From positions 1,054,001 through 1,118,000 of the forward strand of contig NOKP01000006.1 in the NCBI GenBank assembly GCA_002682825.1: DNA of 64,000 nucleotides. Reading direction: 5' to 3'. Positions 43,512-54,769 of the stretch are shown here, piece after piece. Position numbers and translations under genes: made by a program. Origin of the DNA: Neonectria sp. B-13 (Eukaryota > Ascomycota > Sordariomycetes > Hypocreales > Nectriaceae). The notes under the pieces were generated by a model that was not told the DNA's origin, ran no database searches, and saw only the letters and a program-made list of their open reading frames with translations. Each line of letters begins with the position of its first letter. The stretch's first letter is position 1.

Positions 43512-43959
43512 CGTGAAAGTGATGATGATGGTGGGGTTCGAGACAATGCGGCGCGTGGTGACGCGCCTTCAGCGCATGCAGTGAAGCGAAAGCACGTGAT
43601 ACCAAGGCGCATCTGCCTAATCCCTAAGTTAATTCCTTCGACGGTTTCTCTAATACAGCATTACGGCAATATTACACTTGGTCATAATCTGTCGCTAGAA
43701 ACAGGGATAAGCTGTCATAAATATTCTTACAACTTCCGCTTGTTTTGGTTACGAATTTCCTGTGAAGACTAGTAGTATTTATCGCAAACCGAGGGGACCT
43801 TCGCATTCCTCGTGAGCCAGAACTCTACATGTTTATCAGCATTCGGCGTTCTGAAAGACAACACACCAGCTCGCTTATAATCATGGACTGATTGAAAAGT
43901 CCGTAGCAGCTCCTTCTCATACATGGTTTCTCTCTAATATTAACCGTGTCCCGTCATTC
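43512..43959. other. Spacer between SNF2 gene and HET gene
   Basis: The SNF2 promoter and the HET 3' flank, both on the minus strand. No other feature was seen. Confidence 0.5.
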
Positions 43960-45867
43960 TCAGACAAGTATGACAACTTGTGGGGTGGCTAATTCCACTT
44001 CCGGCAGCTTCGCCAGCTCTCCCTCCATCAATCCGTGGAAATGCGATTCTCCAATGAGTAGGTATCGATCTTCACGCACAGGACGAAGTACGTAAAATAC
44101 GCCTCCACCCCGGATCAACCATACTTCATCTGTCGGCTCGGCTTCTGCAGGGACGAGCCCTACGAAACCGGTCTTTGTCTGAGCAACTCGCCTCCGATTT
44201 ATCCGCCCTACGATGCCTCGCCCAGTCCTCCATTGACTCTGGGTCAGCAGTATGAGGTCTTCCCCAAGAATTTCATTTGGATAACCCCCGTGTTGGGTGG
44301 GATTTACCGTCTTGCGGTATACATCCGACATCTTCTCGCCCGTTACAAAGTACTTACCCTCTATACCAGCAACCGATATGGATAGACTGGTTTTATCCTT
44401 CAAGTCTTGGGAATGCATCGGATCCCAGGCCTGACTTAACGTGTCAACCTTTATTCCCTCAAGCTGAAGGGCGCCATCTCCCAAGTCAAGGAACTGCGGT
44501 GACGACGACGATGGGAACGTGCCTTTGCTCGCAGATAGAATCTGCTCGCCTGTCCTCGTGTCTCGGGACAAGACTTTACGAGGTAGGGTTCTCCAGTCAG
44601 GTACCCAGGATGGAAGGTCAGGGGCGATGCCGAACCTGCAAAGTTCCAGAATGCCAAATGGCCATTCAGAACTCTGCAAACAGAAAACTGCGACCCGTGT
44701 GAAGATGTCTCTGACCGAGCCCTTGTAGTCGACGGGGATACTCTGGGCAAGCCTATGATCATCGAGCGCCATGCAAAGCGGAGCGAAGACCTTATCCAGC
44801 GGGTTGGTCGATTTAAGGTCCCGGAATTTCAGAAGCATTGAGAGAATAGTGAATCTCTTGATTCCGTCGTTTCCCTCGGGTTTCCATGCGGCCCGCGCGT
44901 AGCTCAGCTTGTGGTTTTGTAGGATTTTCTCAACCTGCCAAACTGTGGCATCGACAAAGAAGGCAGTCCTTTTCGGTGTCCTCTCGTAGGCAACTCTCAT
45001 CATTCGGAGAGATGTTAAATAGACCTGCAAAGATGGGACAAATCTGCTCTTGTCCATCCACAATTTGCCGCACAAGAAGATTCCAGGACGTGGCGATGAG
45101 TATTCTTGTACCGTCCATACACGCGTCCAGTACTGGCAGGTGATAATTTTCGCAACTCCTTTCATCTCCGCGTACCGGTTTTTGACATGCAACTGAAAGG
45201 TAATTGGCCTGCCCTGGGTGTTGCCACTTGAGTCGTCTGTAGGCTTGCCGTGTACCCAGTCAACCAACTCATTCAGATATCGGAGACCCTCGGCGCCAGC
45301 TTCTCCCAGCCAGGTAATGACCAAGCTTGACTTTTCGTAAATCTCTTTCATCATTGACACCTGCGCATTGCGCTCCTCGATGTCGCCCTGATTGATGCAT
45401 ATCGCATCGATCCACAGTGGGAGCGTCTCCTCACCGCGAAGTAGCTGCCGGATATGGTGCAGGCCAGACACCAAGTTCTTCGTTGCTTCAAATTTGTGTC
45501 GATCTACGTAGATGGTACTCGTTTCCGTCGGGTCACCCCAAACGTATGACATTGCCGCATAGTCTCCATCCGCATCCTCGATTTTGCGGACTTCGGTGGT
45601 GACACGCAGGTCGTCGGATTGGTCCCCGGCGTAAAGAACCACCATCCGGATCTCGTCTGAGGCTAGACGGGTGTATGGAAGTGGCCCTGGTAGGATTGCT
45701 CCTCTGTCTGCCCATGCAAGTTCCTTTGGAAGGTCATCGCGGCAGACTAGTTCGTTGAATGGCCGTTGGGGATCTTCAGCGGTGACGTCGCTTGAGGCCT
45801 GGACCGAGCCATCAGTCATTGCAGGCGGACTGATGTTATCCAACACTTTTGGAAGGAAACGAGCCAT
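43960..45867 (-). CDS. HET (heterokaryon incompatibility) domain protein
   Basis: A 635-residue intronless protein. The HET domain spans about residues 100-260, with all of its usual blocks: YAAMSYVWGD (103-112), LPLWIDAICINQGDIEERNAQV (about 149-170), VITWLGEAG (183-191) and YWTRVWTVQEYSSP. HET domains trigger death of fused cells in non-self recognition; the fold is related to TIR. The carboxyl half, about 300-635, lacks WD40, ankyrin or NLR parts, and contains the common tail seen in stand-alone HET proteins (PLDKVFAPLCMALDD, LPSWVPDWR). Internal Met17 (MTDGSVQ) is an alternative start. It is divergent from the membrane protein at 46818. Whether it acts in allorecognition is not shown by sequence. 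Confidence 0.92.
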   Translation of the reverse strand: MARFLPKVLDNISPPAMTDGSVQASSDVTAEDPQRPFNELVCRDDLPKELAWADRGAILPGPLPYTRLASDEIRMVVLYAGDQSDDLRVTTEVRKIEDADGDYAAMSYVWGDPTETSTIYVDRHKFEATKNLVSGLHHIRQLLRGEETLPLWIDAICINQGDIEERNAQVSMMKEIYEKSSLVITWLGEAGAEGLRYLNELVDWVHGKPTDDSSGNTQGRPITFQLHVKNRYAEMKGVAKIITCQYWTRVWTVQEYSSPRPGIFLCGKLWMDKSRFVPSLQVYLTSLRMMRVAYERTPKRTAFFVDATVWQVEKILQNHKLSYARAAWKPEGNDGIKRFTILSMLLKFRDLKSTNPLDKVFAPLCMALDDHRLAQSIPVDYKGSVRDIFTRVAVFCLQSSEWPFGILELCRFGIAPDLPSWVPDWRTLPRKVLSRDTRTGEQILSASKGTFPSSSSPQFLDLGDGALQLEGIKVDTLSQAWDPMHSQDLKDKTSLSISVAGIEGKYFVTGEKMSDVYRKTVNPTQHGGYPNEILGEDLILLTQSQWRTGRGIVGRINRRRVAQTKTGFVGLVPAEAEPTDEVWLIRGGGVFYVLRPVREDRYLLIGESHFHGLMEGELAKLPEVELATPQVVILV

Positions 45868-46817
45868 TCTTCAGAGCAGGAACATTAGATTGTTGGGAGA
45901 GTTCAACCAGTCGACCCAGAGGCGTCGAGGGAGACTCGGTTGGCAAAATACCGGGTCTCTTGGCAGGACGGCGATCCCTGTTCCTGAGCATTGCTGCCTA
46001 ACTTCAATTTTCGTACGGAGTATTCTTTTCACAATTCCAAGTACAGACACCAATGTCTTTTCTTGACCAATATGGATTTCATGCTGATCCGCCAAGATAC
46101 AGACGAGCAATAATCGAAACGAAATTGCAAGGGTCATATCTGTAGCTCGGGTGAGTCAATCCATCAAGTCCATGGTGTGGGATCCACTTACAACCAACAA
46201 GCAATCTACACGAAGTACGGAGTGCAGACCAACACGGAGAGGTCTAATCGTCTCATCCACGGCTCGTTAAAACTGTCCAGTCCAAGACATAAAACTGATG
46301 ATTTTTGCTTGGAGCCAATTCTTCAGTGTCGCTATCGTGCAATGAATGATAGCGCCAGGTCCCGCAATTCCGTCACGTTTCTTGAGATCAGACTCCAAGT
46401 TAACGCAGCGGTCAGATCAAACTGCGGAGAACAATTCCACCCACTCCTGTCACATGTTGACTGTTGTTTCAGCCGCACTTGCTACCCCATCATTGACCAG
46501 TCTAGGCAGTCTCCGAGAGCGATAAACAGTGCCCTTGCGAAATTGAGCCAGTCCTTGCGGCTGAGTGTCGGCACGGTTGAAACTTGTGCCTCGAAGGATC
46601 CGAGTGCACAGCCATGAAGTCATGACTAGTGATTCTATTGGCACACTGTTGAATTCGCACCCCAGGGCCTTGGTCCTGCTCTCTCTTCACATCAACAACC
46701 AACAGAATCACCGTGCCTATAATATGACCGCATTCCCAGAAGCGTATCCTGCCATGTCTCGGCATGCGTACTTGACTTCTTGTGCCCAGGTTCTCGGCAC
46801 CTCGACCACTCACAGCC
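45868..46817. other. Divergent spacer between HET gene and membrane-protein gene
   Basis: The upstream regions of two divergent genes. Only short frames occur, and nothing is recognisable. Confidence 0.5.
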
Positions 46818-47693
46818 ATGGCTAATCATTTCCTTGGGGTCTTCATCGCCATACTCGCTGTCGTCTTCATACACAGAGCGAGCGCATACGATCCAATCAA
46901 GGACCAGTGGGAATGCGAGCACAGCAGTGGCATATGCGTCACCTCCTTCAAGTGGTGCTCAAGGAGCAGGGACTCCTCGAAGGAATGCTCGTTCCCGGAA
47001 AACACCTACCCGTACGACAACCGTGATCAAGGCGTCAACGCTGCCATGGTCATCTGGGACTTGAAATACAACTTGACTTGGGAGAAGACGGACCCCGACT
47101 ACCCTGTGCTCTTGCAATGGCACTTTGGGGGGCGTTCCGAACCCTATTCGTGGATGAAGAGTGAGCATCCTCTTGCTCGGGAGTAGTTGTTTGCTAACGA
47201 TTTGCTTCCAGACCTTACCAACCAAGAAACTTCTTTCGAGTTCAGCTTCAAGGAGCTCGCCGAGGAATTCCCAACCAGTCTCTACGATCCCAATGAGGTC
47301 AAGAGTCAAGCCATCAAGGCCCTCGGCATTTTCTCAATTTCCCAACCCGAGAAATCAAGTCTTGTGTGGGCCTTTTCGGACCAATTCTCCGTCATCGACA
47401 GTGCTCCTGAACCTTACATGTTGACGCAGAGGTCAGACACCCAAGATGAGGTTACCAAACAATGGCAAAGGGGCATCGGTATTGGAGCGGGCATCGGTGT
47501 ACTAGTGTTAATTGTCATGGCCGTGGGATTCTGGTACCTGCGGAAGAAGGGAAATGAGCGAGAGACGGCCGGGTTTGAAACCAGAAGGGAGGCGCATGGC
47601 CGAGAGTTGACTGAGAGGAATACCGAGTTGAACAGCGAAGAAGGTTGGGCTGGCGAAGAATCAGCTAGGCGAGCGCATGTGCAATACCGTTAA
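46818..47693 (+). CDS. Unidentified type I membrane protein
   Basis: A 274-residue protein in two exons, 46818-47160 and 47212-47693, with a 51-bp intron (GTGAGC, GCTAAC branch, TCCAG acceptor). The start at MANHFLGVF was chosen because it opens a clean signal peptide (about 1-23, ending RASA); the frame extends 12 codons further upstream. The outer region has four cysteines (about 33, 40, 47, 57) and N-glycosylation sites such as NLT (about 85 and 115). One transmembrane helix lies at about 202-224 (RGIGIGAGIGVLVLIVMAVGFWYL), then a charged tail (RKKGNERETAGFETRREAHG). I do not recognise the ectodomain. The architecture is that of fungal single-pass surface proteins, possibly sensors. Confidence 0.82.
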
Positions 47694-48167
47694 GCTGTAG
47701 GTTTGTTGAATTGATACCCCTGAATATTCTTGTCCAAAAAGCGGATCGATGGTATGTTTTGTGTCGCAATCCTAGAGTGAGTAGTAACGAGGAAACTTTG
47801 GTTCCAACCCCCACGAGTATAATTATATGAGAACCCCTGTCCATGCCCTGCCAGGTAAAAAGCCGCTTCGAATAGAGAGTCATGATCATGTTCACAATTG
47901 AAGAAGACATCGAAGTGATTTAACAAATGGGATTATAATCTCTATAGATTTATCATGGCCGTAGCCTAGATGCTATTGCATCTTCCGCTACAAATGCACC
48001 TCAACGCCTTTCAATGCTATATACAAGTGACTGTGTGCGTCGTCACAACTAGGCCAGCAATCATATTGAATAGTCATGAAGTTCATGATATCCAAGAACT
48101 GGTCCTTCCGAGTCTTGCTCGATTGGAATTGAATCCAAAAATATTGGTTTGGTATGTCGCTCGTCGT
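47694..48167. other. Convergent spacer
   Basis: 3' flanks of the membrane protein and the 86-residue protein, AT-rich. No gene was seen. Confidence 0.5.
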
Positions 48168-48486
48168 TTAGAGGGTACCGTCGAAGGCCCAAGCGGCAGC
48201 GAGGGGCCAGCCAAGGATGACAGCGAAGCCAGGGAAGAAGCTGTTAATATCATTGTTAGCTACTGGTGAAGAGTTGTAGTATCGATTGGGCTACTTACAT
48301 GATAGCCTGGCTACCAACGCGCTTGGCCATCTTGGCGTAGTCTGGGGGAGCGGGCTTCATGGAAGCAGGGAGACGCTCAAAGGGGTGAGACTCCATTGAT
48401 CGGCCAACAGTTCGCATGGCGCCGAGGAGAGAGAATTGGCGGCGGCCAGCGGCGCGGATGGCAATGCGGGAGACGACGGGAGACAT
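48168..48486 (-). CDS. Small membrane protein, probably mitochondrial
   Basis: An 86-residue protein in two exons, 48486-48299 and 48240-48168, with a 58-bp intron (GTAAGT donor, CTAAC and AACAG acceptor). The amino end MSPVVSRIAIRAAGRRQFSLLG is basic with an RRQFS motif, like fungal mitochondrial presequences. SMESHPFERLPASMKPAPPDYAKMAKRVG follows, and then one hydrophobic segment, AIIFFPGFAVILGWPLAAAWAF, close to the end. This resembles supernumerary subunits or assembly factors of respiratory complexes. I cannot name the subunit. Abundant C in third positions and the tight splice sites support a real gene. Confidence 0.75.
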
Positions 48487-49854
48487 GGTGATGAGTGGTG
48501 TTGGTGGTGTTTTTGAGTGTAAGTGGTGATTTGTCGATTGGAATGTTTTTGGGTTTTTGTTTAGAACGGAGAAGAGTAGTCGCAAATGCGAGTCGAATTG
48601 AGTGGTGTTTGTTGGAGAGTGGAGAGTTGCAGTTGATTGCTTAGATGCTGATGTTGCTGATGGTGGTGAGAGAAGGGATGAACTTGAGGGGAAGATGACA
48701 GAGGCTCTTATACAGACATGTCAAGCCGATGTGTTTGTCCCGTGGCCAGGGATTGCGAATTTGCACCGGGATGCCAGCCTGGCGGCGGCTTCCCATCGTC
48801 CTTCAACCCGGACATGTCCATTGTGGGCAGATTTCATGCTCTGTCGAGAGCATCATACCACCCAGTTGGGACCAACCTGGCTGCCCAAGAGAGCCAAAAT
48901 TGGGTGCAGCCAATGAGGGGCGCGGATTTGCCATCACCCAGCACCGCTTCTCCACTAGGTGTTCACCGTGGCCCGGAAGCAGATGGGTCGATTTGGAGGG
49001 CGCGGCCCCCGGCCGTGGTGCGATTTTGCTCCGTTCGGCGGGGACCGGCGGGTCGTGTCATTGGCTCCCGGCGCTCGGCTGACGGAGGGCCTGGCCAGAT
49101 GGCGGGCGGCCAATCAGCGAGCGATCCTGTTTCTCCCGGCCGCTGGGGAAAAAGACGAAAGGATCCAGTTCCAGCAGTTTGCGGCCACTGCGGCGGTGCG
49201 GCACATCGTCTGATGGCATGTTGAACCATCGTGACTGACTGACTGTCTGGTGGCATCTCGGCCGGCGACGACGACGCTCGCCAGCAAAACCACGATTCCC
49301 GCCCGTCGGCATTCGTGAACGCCATGATCAGAAGATGGTTGCGGGTTCTCGACCCGATCTGACATCTACCTTACCCCGAGATGCCTGTTCCAGGCGCGTT
49401 CCACGGTCCCAGCCGTGTCCCTGGCTGTTGCATGACTGGGTCGTCAGATTGCATGAGATCCGATACAACTTCGATGTGGTGTTCTCGCTGCCTCCCGACG
49501 CCCAGGCAACCAGGGTTAACGATCCGTCGTCCCGCTGGTCTGTTTCCGTACCGTACGAGCACGTACCTCGTCAGTTCGGTCTGTCACACCCAACCAAAGT
49601 CTTCCCCGGAAAATGAAAATTCCCGGCTGGCGGGCCTTGGCATCGTCCGGAGCCGACCCATCGGGCCCCTGGGCTTATCGCTATCGGCATGTGACCGTCA
49701 GCGTGACTTGAATCGAACTGGCCGAGCTTTCAGCTAGCTGTCAATTGGATTCGGGCCTCGACGGCGTAGGGCGAGATTTACCCAGGACGAACCGCGACGA
49801 GCAGCACAAGACACCCCGCCGCATCGACGACAACGCCGCCCGGAGACCGTCACC
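48487..49854. other. Divergent spacer upstream of GPI11
   Basis: The upstream regions of two divergent genes. Frames of up to 168 codons (48718-49224) overlap on several frames and show no protein features. Confidence 0.5.
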
Positions 49855-50667
49855 ATGTCGACGACCTTGACAAAGGGCGCCTCCGCCCAGCCGCCCGCCA
49901 CCAAAGCCGCCATCCCCGCCGTGCCGCTCCTTCATAGCTCCGTCGCCGCCTCGGTCTCTGTCGGACACCCACTCCTCCTCGCGGCCCTGTTCGCATGGCG
50001 ATTTGATGCCCTGGTGGCCGATCCTGTGTCGACGCTCTGGAAGGCCTTACCCGTTGTCGCGGTTATCCAGGCAACTTATATGAGATTGTGCCTCCCAGTC
50101 GCCGGGTCTCTAGGCGCAAAGCCGGCCAAGAAGCGACTTCCCGGCGAGAAAAAGAAGGATGCGACGGGACCCAACCGCTTTGCCGTAAGCTCCCAGAAGG
50201 GTACCAATGCCTCAACAGCGCAAGTAATGGCTAACGTTTGATCCACGCAGACCACCGTCATCGCTCTCCTCCTCACCGCGATCGTGACGCCCGTCTTTCA
50301 CCTCCTCTTCGTCCTCTTCGGCGCCCCATTCGTCACTCACATCTCTCACACTTTCCTCTGCTGCGCGCACTTCGCTGTCCTCACCGTGTTCCCCATCCTC
50401 TACGTGCGCGGCTCGGATCCCCAGGCATTACAGGCCGTGCTGGGTGCTTCGGCGCCGCTGGACCAGACGTTTGGCGGTTTGGCGGGCGCTACCATCGGCG
50501 CGTGGCTGGGTGCCGTGCCCATCCCGCTCGATTGGGACCGCGAGTGGCAGAAGTGGCCCATCACCATCGTGGTCGGCGCCTATCTAGGGTATGTCTTCGG
50601 GTCCAAGGTACTAGGAACGGTCTTCTACGGCAAGCGATGGGCAACACCAGGGCCCAAGGAGGAATAA
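49855..50667 (+). CDS. gpi11: GPI biosynthesis protein PIG-F/Gpi11
   Basis: A 248-residue multi-pass ER protein in two exons, 49855-50184 and 50251-50667, with a 66-bp intron (GTAAGC donor, GCTAAC branch, CGCAG acceptor). Gpi11/PIG-F is the partner of the ethanolamine-phosphate transferases Gpi13 and Gpi7 that complete the GPI anchor. Six or so hydrophobic segments are visible, starting at [15 protein letters not shown]. The family-typical stretches are [33 protein letters not shown] and the end [21 protein letters not shown], including [23 protein letters not shown], the PIG-F signature. The loop before the splice is basic ([13 protein letters not shown]). Confidence 0.95.
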
Positions 50668-52383
50668 AGTTTTTAAACGGCGGGCTTGAAAAGAACTATT
50701 GCCATTGGGTCCGGAGGCTGGAGCTTTGGTTGTACGGTGAACGATATCACCCGCTTGTGATAAGATCTTTACGCAGGATGCGAGCTCTAGCCAAGAAACA
50801 AGCCAAGAAACCTCCATATTAATTCCTACCGCATGGAGTCGCCGACACTTAAGTCCTTGGCCCTCCACTTCCCAATGCCGAAAGACCCGTACTTCACTTG
50901 GCAGTTAGCACTGACGCGGCCATTGGGTTGACCAGCAAAATTCATGTTTCAGTAGTCGCGGGTCAAGAGCCAAGACAGCAAAGCCTGGCAGCTACACTAC
51001 GTACATGGCCGCAAGGGGCCCACGCATACCCAGTACCTTAAAACGGAGCCAATAGGCCCGTGCTACGAATTCAGTCTTTTACTCTAGAGAGGAATTCTCC
51101 GCAGCGGTCTGTCCCACTGCTGGCAACAAGTGTGAAACCTTGCTTGGCCAACCCAGGGCTTTGTGCCGGGAGATCCGGCATCGCAGCAGCCGTCAAGTTT
51201 ACGACACACAGAGGACGTCAGGGAGATGGAAATAAAATGGAAAAGGTTGGGGAAATCCTGCTTCGCGAATTAGATGTAGCCTGCAGGTATCTTGATCCGT
51301 ACTGCAGAAGAACACAACTGGGCAGCCCCATGGTTCGCACCAGCCACACTCCACGCAATGGATGAGGCTGTATTTGCGCTGATCAAGGTTCTGGTGTCGA
51401 AAAATAGAACGCTTCGAACACACCATGGTCGAACCCGCAACAGATCCACGTCCGATCATCAGGCAAACGGCTGTGTTGCTTGGCGCTTGCTTGCCACCAG
51501 TGCGAAGAAATCCTATTTTGATCAATGACGGGCCGTGTGCTGCGCCAGGTGCTGCAGGTGTGGCTCAGCAGGTGACCAGCAAACCAGGCGTCACCAGATG
51601 GTGCCGCTTCTGGGGCCGTGCGTCCCTTTTCTCTTTTCGAGCATGGACAGGACATCGTCACAAATTGTGGCGTCGGCTCCACACCCTGTCACAACCTTCA
51701 TTGGGCTGCTCGGTAATGACGTAGAGGTCCAAGTTCCCAACCCATGACATAGTAGTACCCATGCCGTGTATGCTGTACTTGGTGCTTGCAGGCTTGCACC
51801 CTCTGTCGCAAGCGCCGCCAAGAGGCCCAGAGCCAGCGAACGTTCTGCTCGCAATCGGGACGGGCCATTGGAATATCGCAGGCCTCCTGGTGCTTGGTAG
51901 GGGCTACAGGGTCTCCCCCTGCCACTCCCCCAAAGCAGGGCAGCTGGTTACTCCCGCTTTCGCATCTTGGGGCAAGCACAAGTCCCGTTTGTGGCTTGCC
52001 CGCCTGCGGTCCACCCCTCCTTGGCCGCTTCGTCCCTCTCGAAGTCGATGACGCAGTGCCCAGGCTCATGCGTGTGGCAAGGCTGGGCAAGTTACTGGCG
52101 GGTTACTGATGCCCTGGAACGGAACAGCCTGGAAGCTTGTGCTGGGGAAGTGACGAGGTGCGTGATGCGTGATCACTGATGCAGTGTGGGTGACTTAGCT
52201 GACAGAAGATCCAAAGCCGCCGTATAAAAGACAAATCGTTCCCCTCCAATCCCCAGGAAAGCCTTTGCCATCTCTCTTGCACCTTCCAACCATCTCAAGA
52301 CCTCACTCACTCTCACATCAACCAATTCCAGCACACATATCACCAAGCTTCTCTCTCCGAGCAGACTCTTCTCAACCGATACC
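50668..52383. other. Spacer between GPI11 and PMP3
   Basis: No gene is supported over 1.7 kb; frames at 51597-52109 on both strands look random. The last 160 bp hold the PMP3 TATA box and CT/CA-rich leader. Confidence 0.5.
52223..52230 (+). promoter_or_regulatory. TATA box of PMP3
   Basis: TATAAAAG, 161 bp upstream of the ATG at 52384, followed by a pyrimidine-rich leader. Confidence 0.65.
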
Positions 52384-52823
52384 ATGGCTTTCACCGCTAG
52401 GTAAGCTTTCCTTCTCCTTCACTTGCCGGTGACGACGAGTTCCCGCGTCTTCCGCGGGTTGGTGTTGCGCCAATGCTGGCGCAACAGACATCCGTTCACT
52501 CCCACAATGCGCCTGGCGCTCCCGCGATGCAGTTGCTAACTATCTCGCCCTTCCACAGCGACATTTGCAAGATCATCCTTGCGGTCATCCTCCCTCCCGT
52601 GGGTGTCTTCCTCGAGCGCGGCTGCAATGCCGACTTCTTCATCAACATCCTCCTCACTATTCTGGGTAAGACGTCCTCCCTTGTTACCGTCCGGGCTGTC
52701 CGGACACGCATTCCGCAACGATGCCCCCTCGAAACAACAAACAAAAGTACCAATTTTCTAACCCATCCTCTAGGTTACATTCCCGGTATCATCCACGCTC
52801 TGTACATCATCCTGAAGTATTAA
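52384..52823 (+). CDS. pmp3: Plasma membrane proteolipid Pmp3
   Basis: A 57-residue protein assembled from three small exons: 52384-52400, 52559-52665 and 52774-52823. The introns (158 and 108 bp) have GTAAGC and GTAAGA donors. Pmp3/RCI2 proteins are two-helix proteolipids of the plasma membrane that limit ion leakage and are induced by salt, cold or alkaline stress. The sequence shows the family pattern: MAFTASDICKI, then ILAVILPPVGVFLERGC, NADFFINILLTILGYIPGIIH and ALYIILKY. It is easily missed by ORF callers because the first exon has only 17 coding bases and no exon exceeds 107 bases. Confidence 0.97.
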
Positions 52824-54769
52824 GCAAGCACCTCGTGGGCCCACGCCCCCGGCCAAACGCCGGCGGACACCTAAAAGTCACCCGGAACTCCACCCGCCAA
52901 CAACAAGCGTCAACGCTTGACAACTGCAGCCACCCAAAGTCCCACGCACGTCACAGCGCAGCGCGCGTACCACAAAAGGCCAAGACACTGCACTTGCCGA
53001 GTATCCCGATGATGTGGCGGGAGTGAAGGGCGTGGGTTTTTCTTTTGTTTTTAAGCATGACCATGCCTTGGATCTTAGCGCCGGCCGGGAATCGACGCCC
53101 AGGACACCGAGCACAAACGACCAATACCTGAACGACTTGAGGATTTTTACTGCGTTTTCTTTCTCCTTTCCTTTGGAGGCGTGTGTTGGATTGGCTCTGA
53201 AAGGCAAACGTCGCGCTGGACTGTTTAGTAATTATCTCGATACCCGTCAATCCAACATTATACCCGTTATCTCCAAAATATTATGGCGTTCTCTCTCTAT
53301 TTCACCTTTAAAGTGCCACCGGTGCTCGTCATAACCAGACATCATGCAACCGTTCAAGAGCTGTCGCTTTCACCATAATGACCTGTTCGGCACATGCGGA
53401 TGAGTGGAGAGGCCTCGGACTTGAAAAACACCCCGGCACCTTTGTATCATTGGCGAGTAATTGCCGGCAGTTCAGGCGTCGCCCAGCCCTGTGCTTAAGA
53501 TGGTGTAAGACGAAATGGAAATGAAGGATGAATGCAAGACCAAAAAAAGCCCGGCAAAGGCGTTCGTTCCAGGGTAGTAGCGCACAAGGCCTTGATTCCT
53601 TCAGCCTCCTCACCTTTAATTACGGTCCTTTGGGACAAAAGGTGCTGACGGTACAAATGTCCCAATTTCCAGATTGGGACATGTCATTGCAAGTCCCAGC
53701 TGTTGTGGCGGTGCTGACAGGGATCAAGTCGAGTCCTTACTGTCGCGTTGTCTTTTTGGTGCTTACCACCAAATTCAGAACACGCCGTCCACGTGACTTT
53801 GTTACGGCGCGTTTGGCAGAATAGACTCGTTTCCTCCCCTCTCATAATTAATCATTCATCATTGATTGTCGTTACCCAGCAACTTGCAGCTTGAACTTGT
53901 GATCCTCTTACCCATAATAGGCCATCGGACAATCAAAATATAGTGTGTTTGCCAGAATTATACCTGTATTGACATCGAAGAGACACCGCGAGGATCAGAC
54001 CTTGAATCCATTGTCTACTCTCAAGCAAGCAACTTAAACCAATCCTCAGAGCTTCATGAATTGAGCTTAGATCATTAAGAACAAAGTAGATAACGCGGCA
54101 GGTGCTATGTGCTATGGTAATCAGCTCACACATGCTAGGTTAAAAAGGTTTGTGGCATTAATCTACGGCTTGCTGAATGCTTCACCTTATTTGTATCGAT
54201 TTGCATTTCGCAAGACAGTGTGGCCATTCTACCTTGCATATAATGACTGTATAAAGGGTTTACTTGAGTCATCTTACATCCATCCTAACTAATAATATGC
54301 GATTAACATCACAGTTATTATATTGTTACTGTAGGGTAGCTGTATTTAGGCATAGAGATATAAGAACATTAATTTAATGAGTACTAGCTTATACATCTTA
54401 CAGTGCTGTGTTCGGCTCTCTAAAGATCAATGATCAATCATAGTTACCTAAAGTGTAGATTATTCTATCCATGAATAACTTCAGCGTTTACAGCAAGTAG
54501 GTGAAACAATAAAAAAATATTCAATGGGCATACTGAGTATTGAAACAAGTAGACTCTGCAAGAAAACCATCGCATTGGAACGAACACCGCTGACATCCTC
54601 TAACAGACCACCACAAACAACCTTCCAAACACCAAATGCAGGTCGTACAGTTCTAACGACCCCCCAAAAACGCCAGACCCAGCCAACCCCGGAAGATCAT
54701 CGAGGCTGTACATCTCTAAACCCAACAACCAACGTCTCTACCTCATGTCCAATGACTTCAAATTTCTTA
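52824..54769. other. Spacer with an AT-rich block, between PMP3 and ATG7
   Basis: The first part is PMP3 3' flank. From about 53850 to 54560 the composition falls to a distinctly AT-rich, TA-rich sequence with many stops in all frames. No coding feature was found. Confidence 0.55.

Noticed and set aside
51597..52109. Overlapping frames on both strands between GPI11 and PMP3
   Set aside because: They are of similar length on opposite strands, with no motif, hydrophobic pattern or splice signal.
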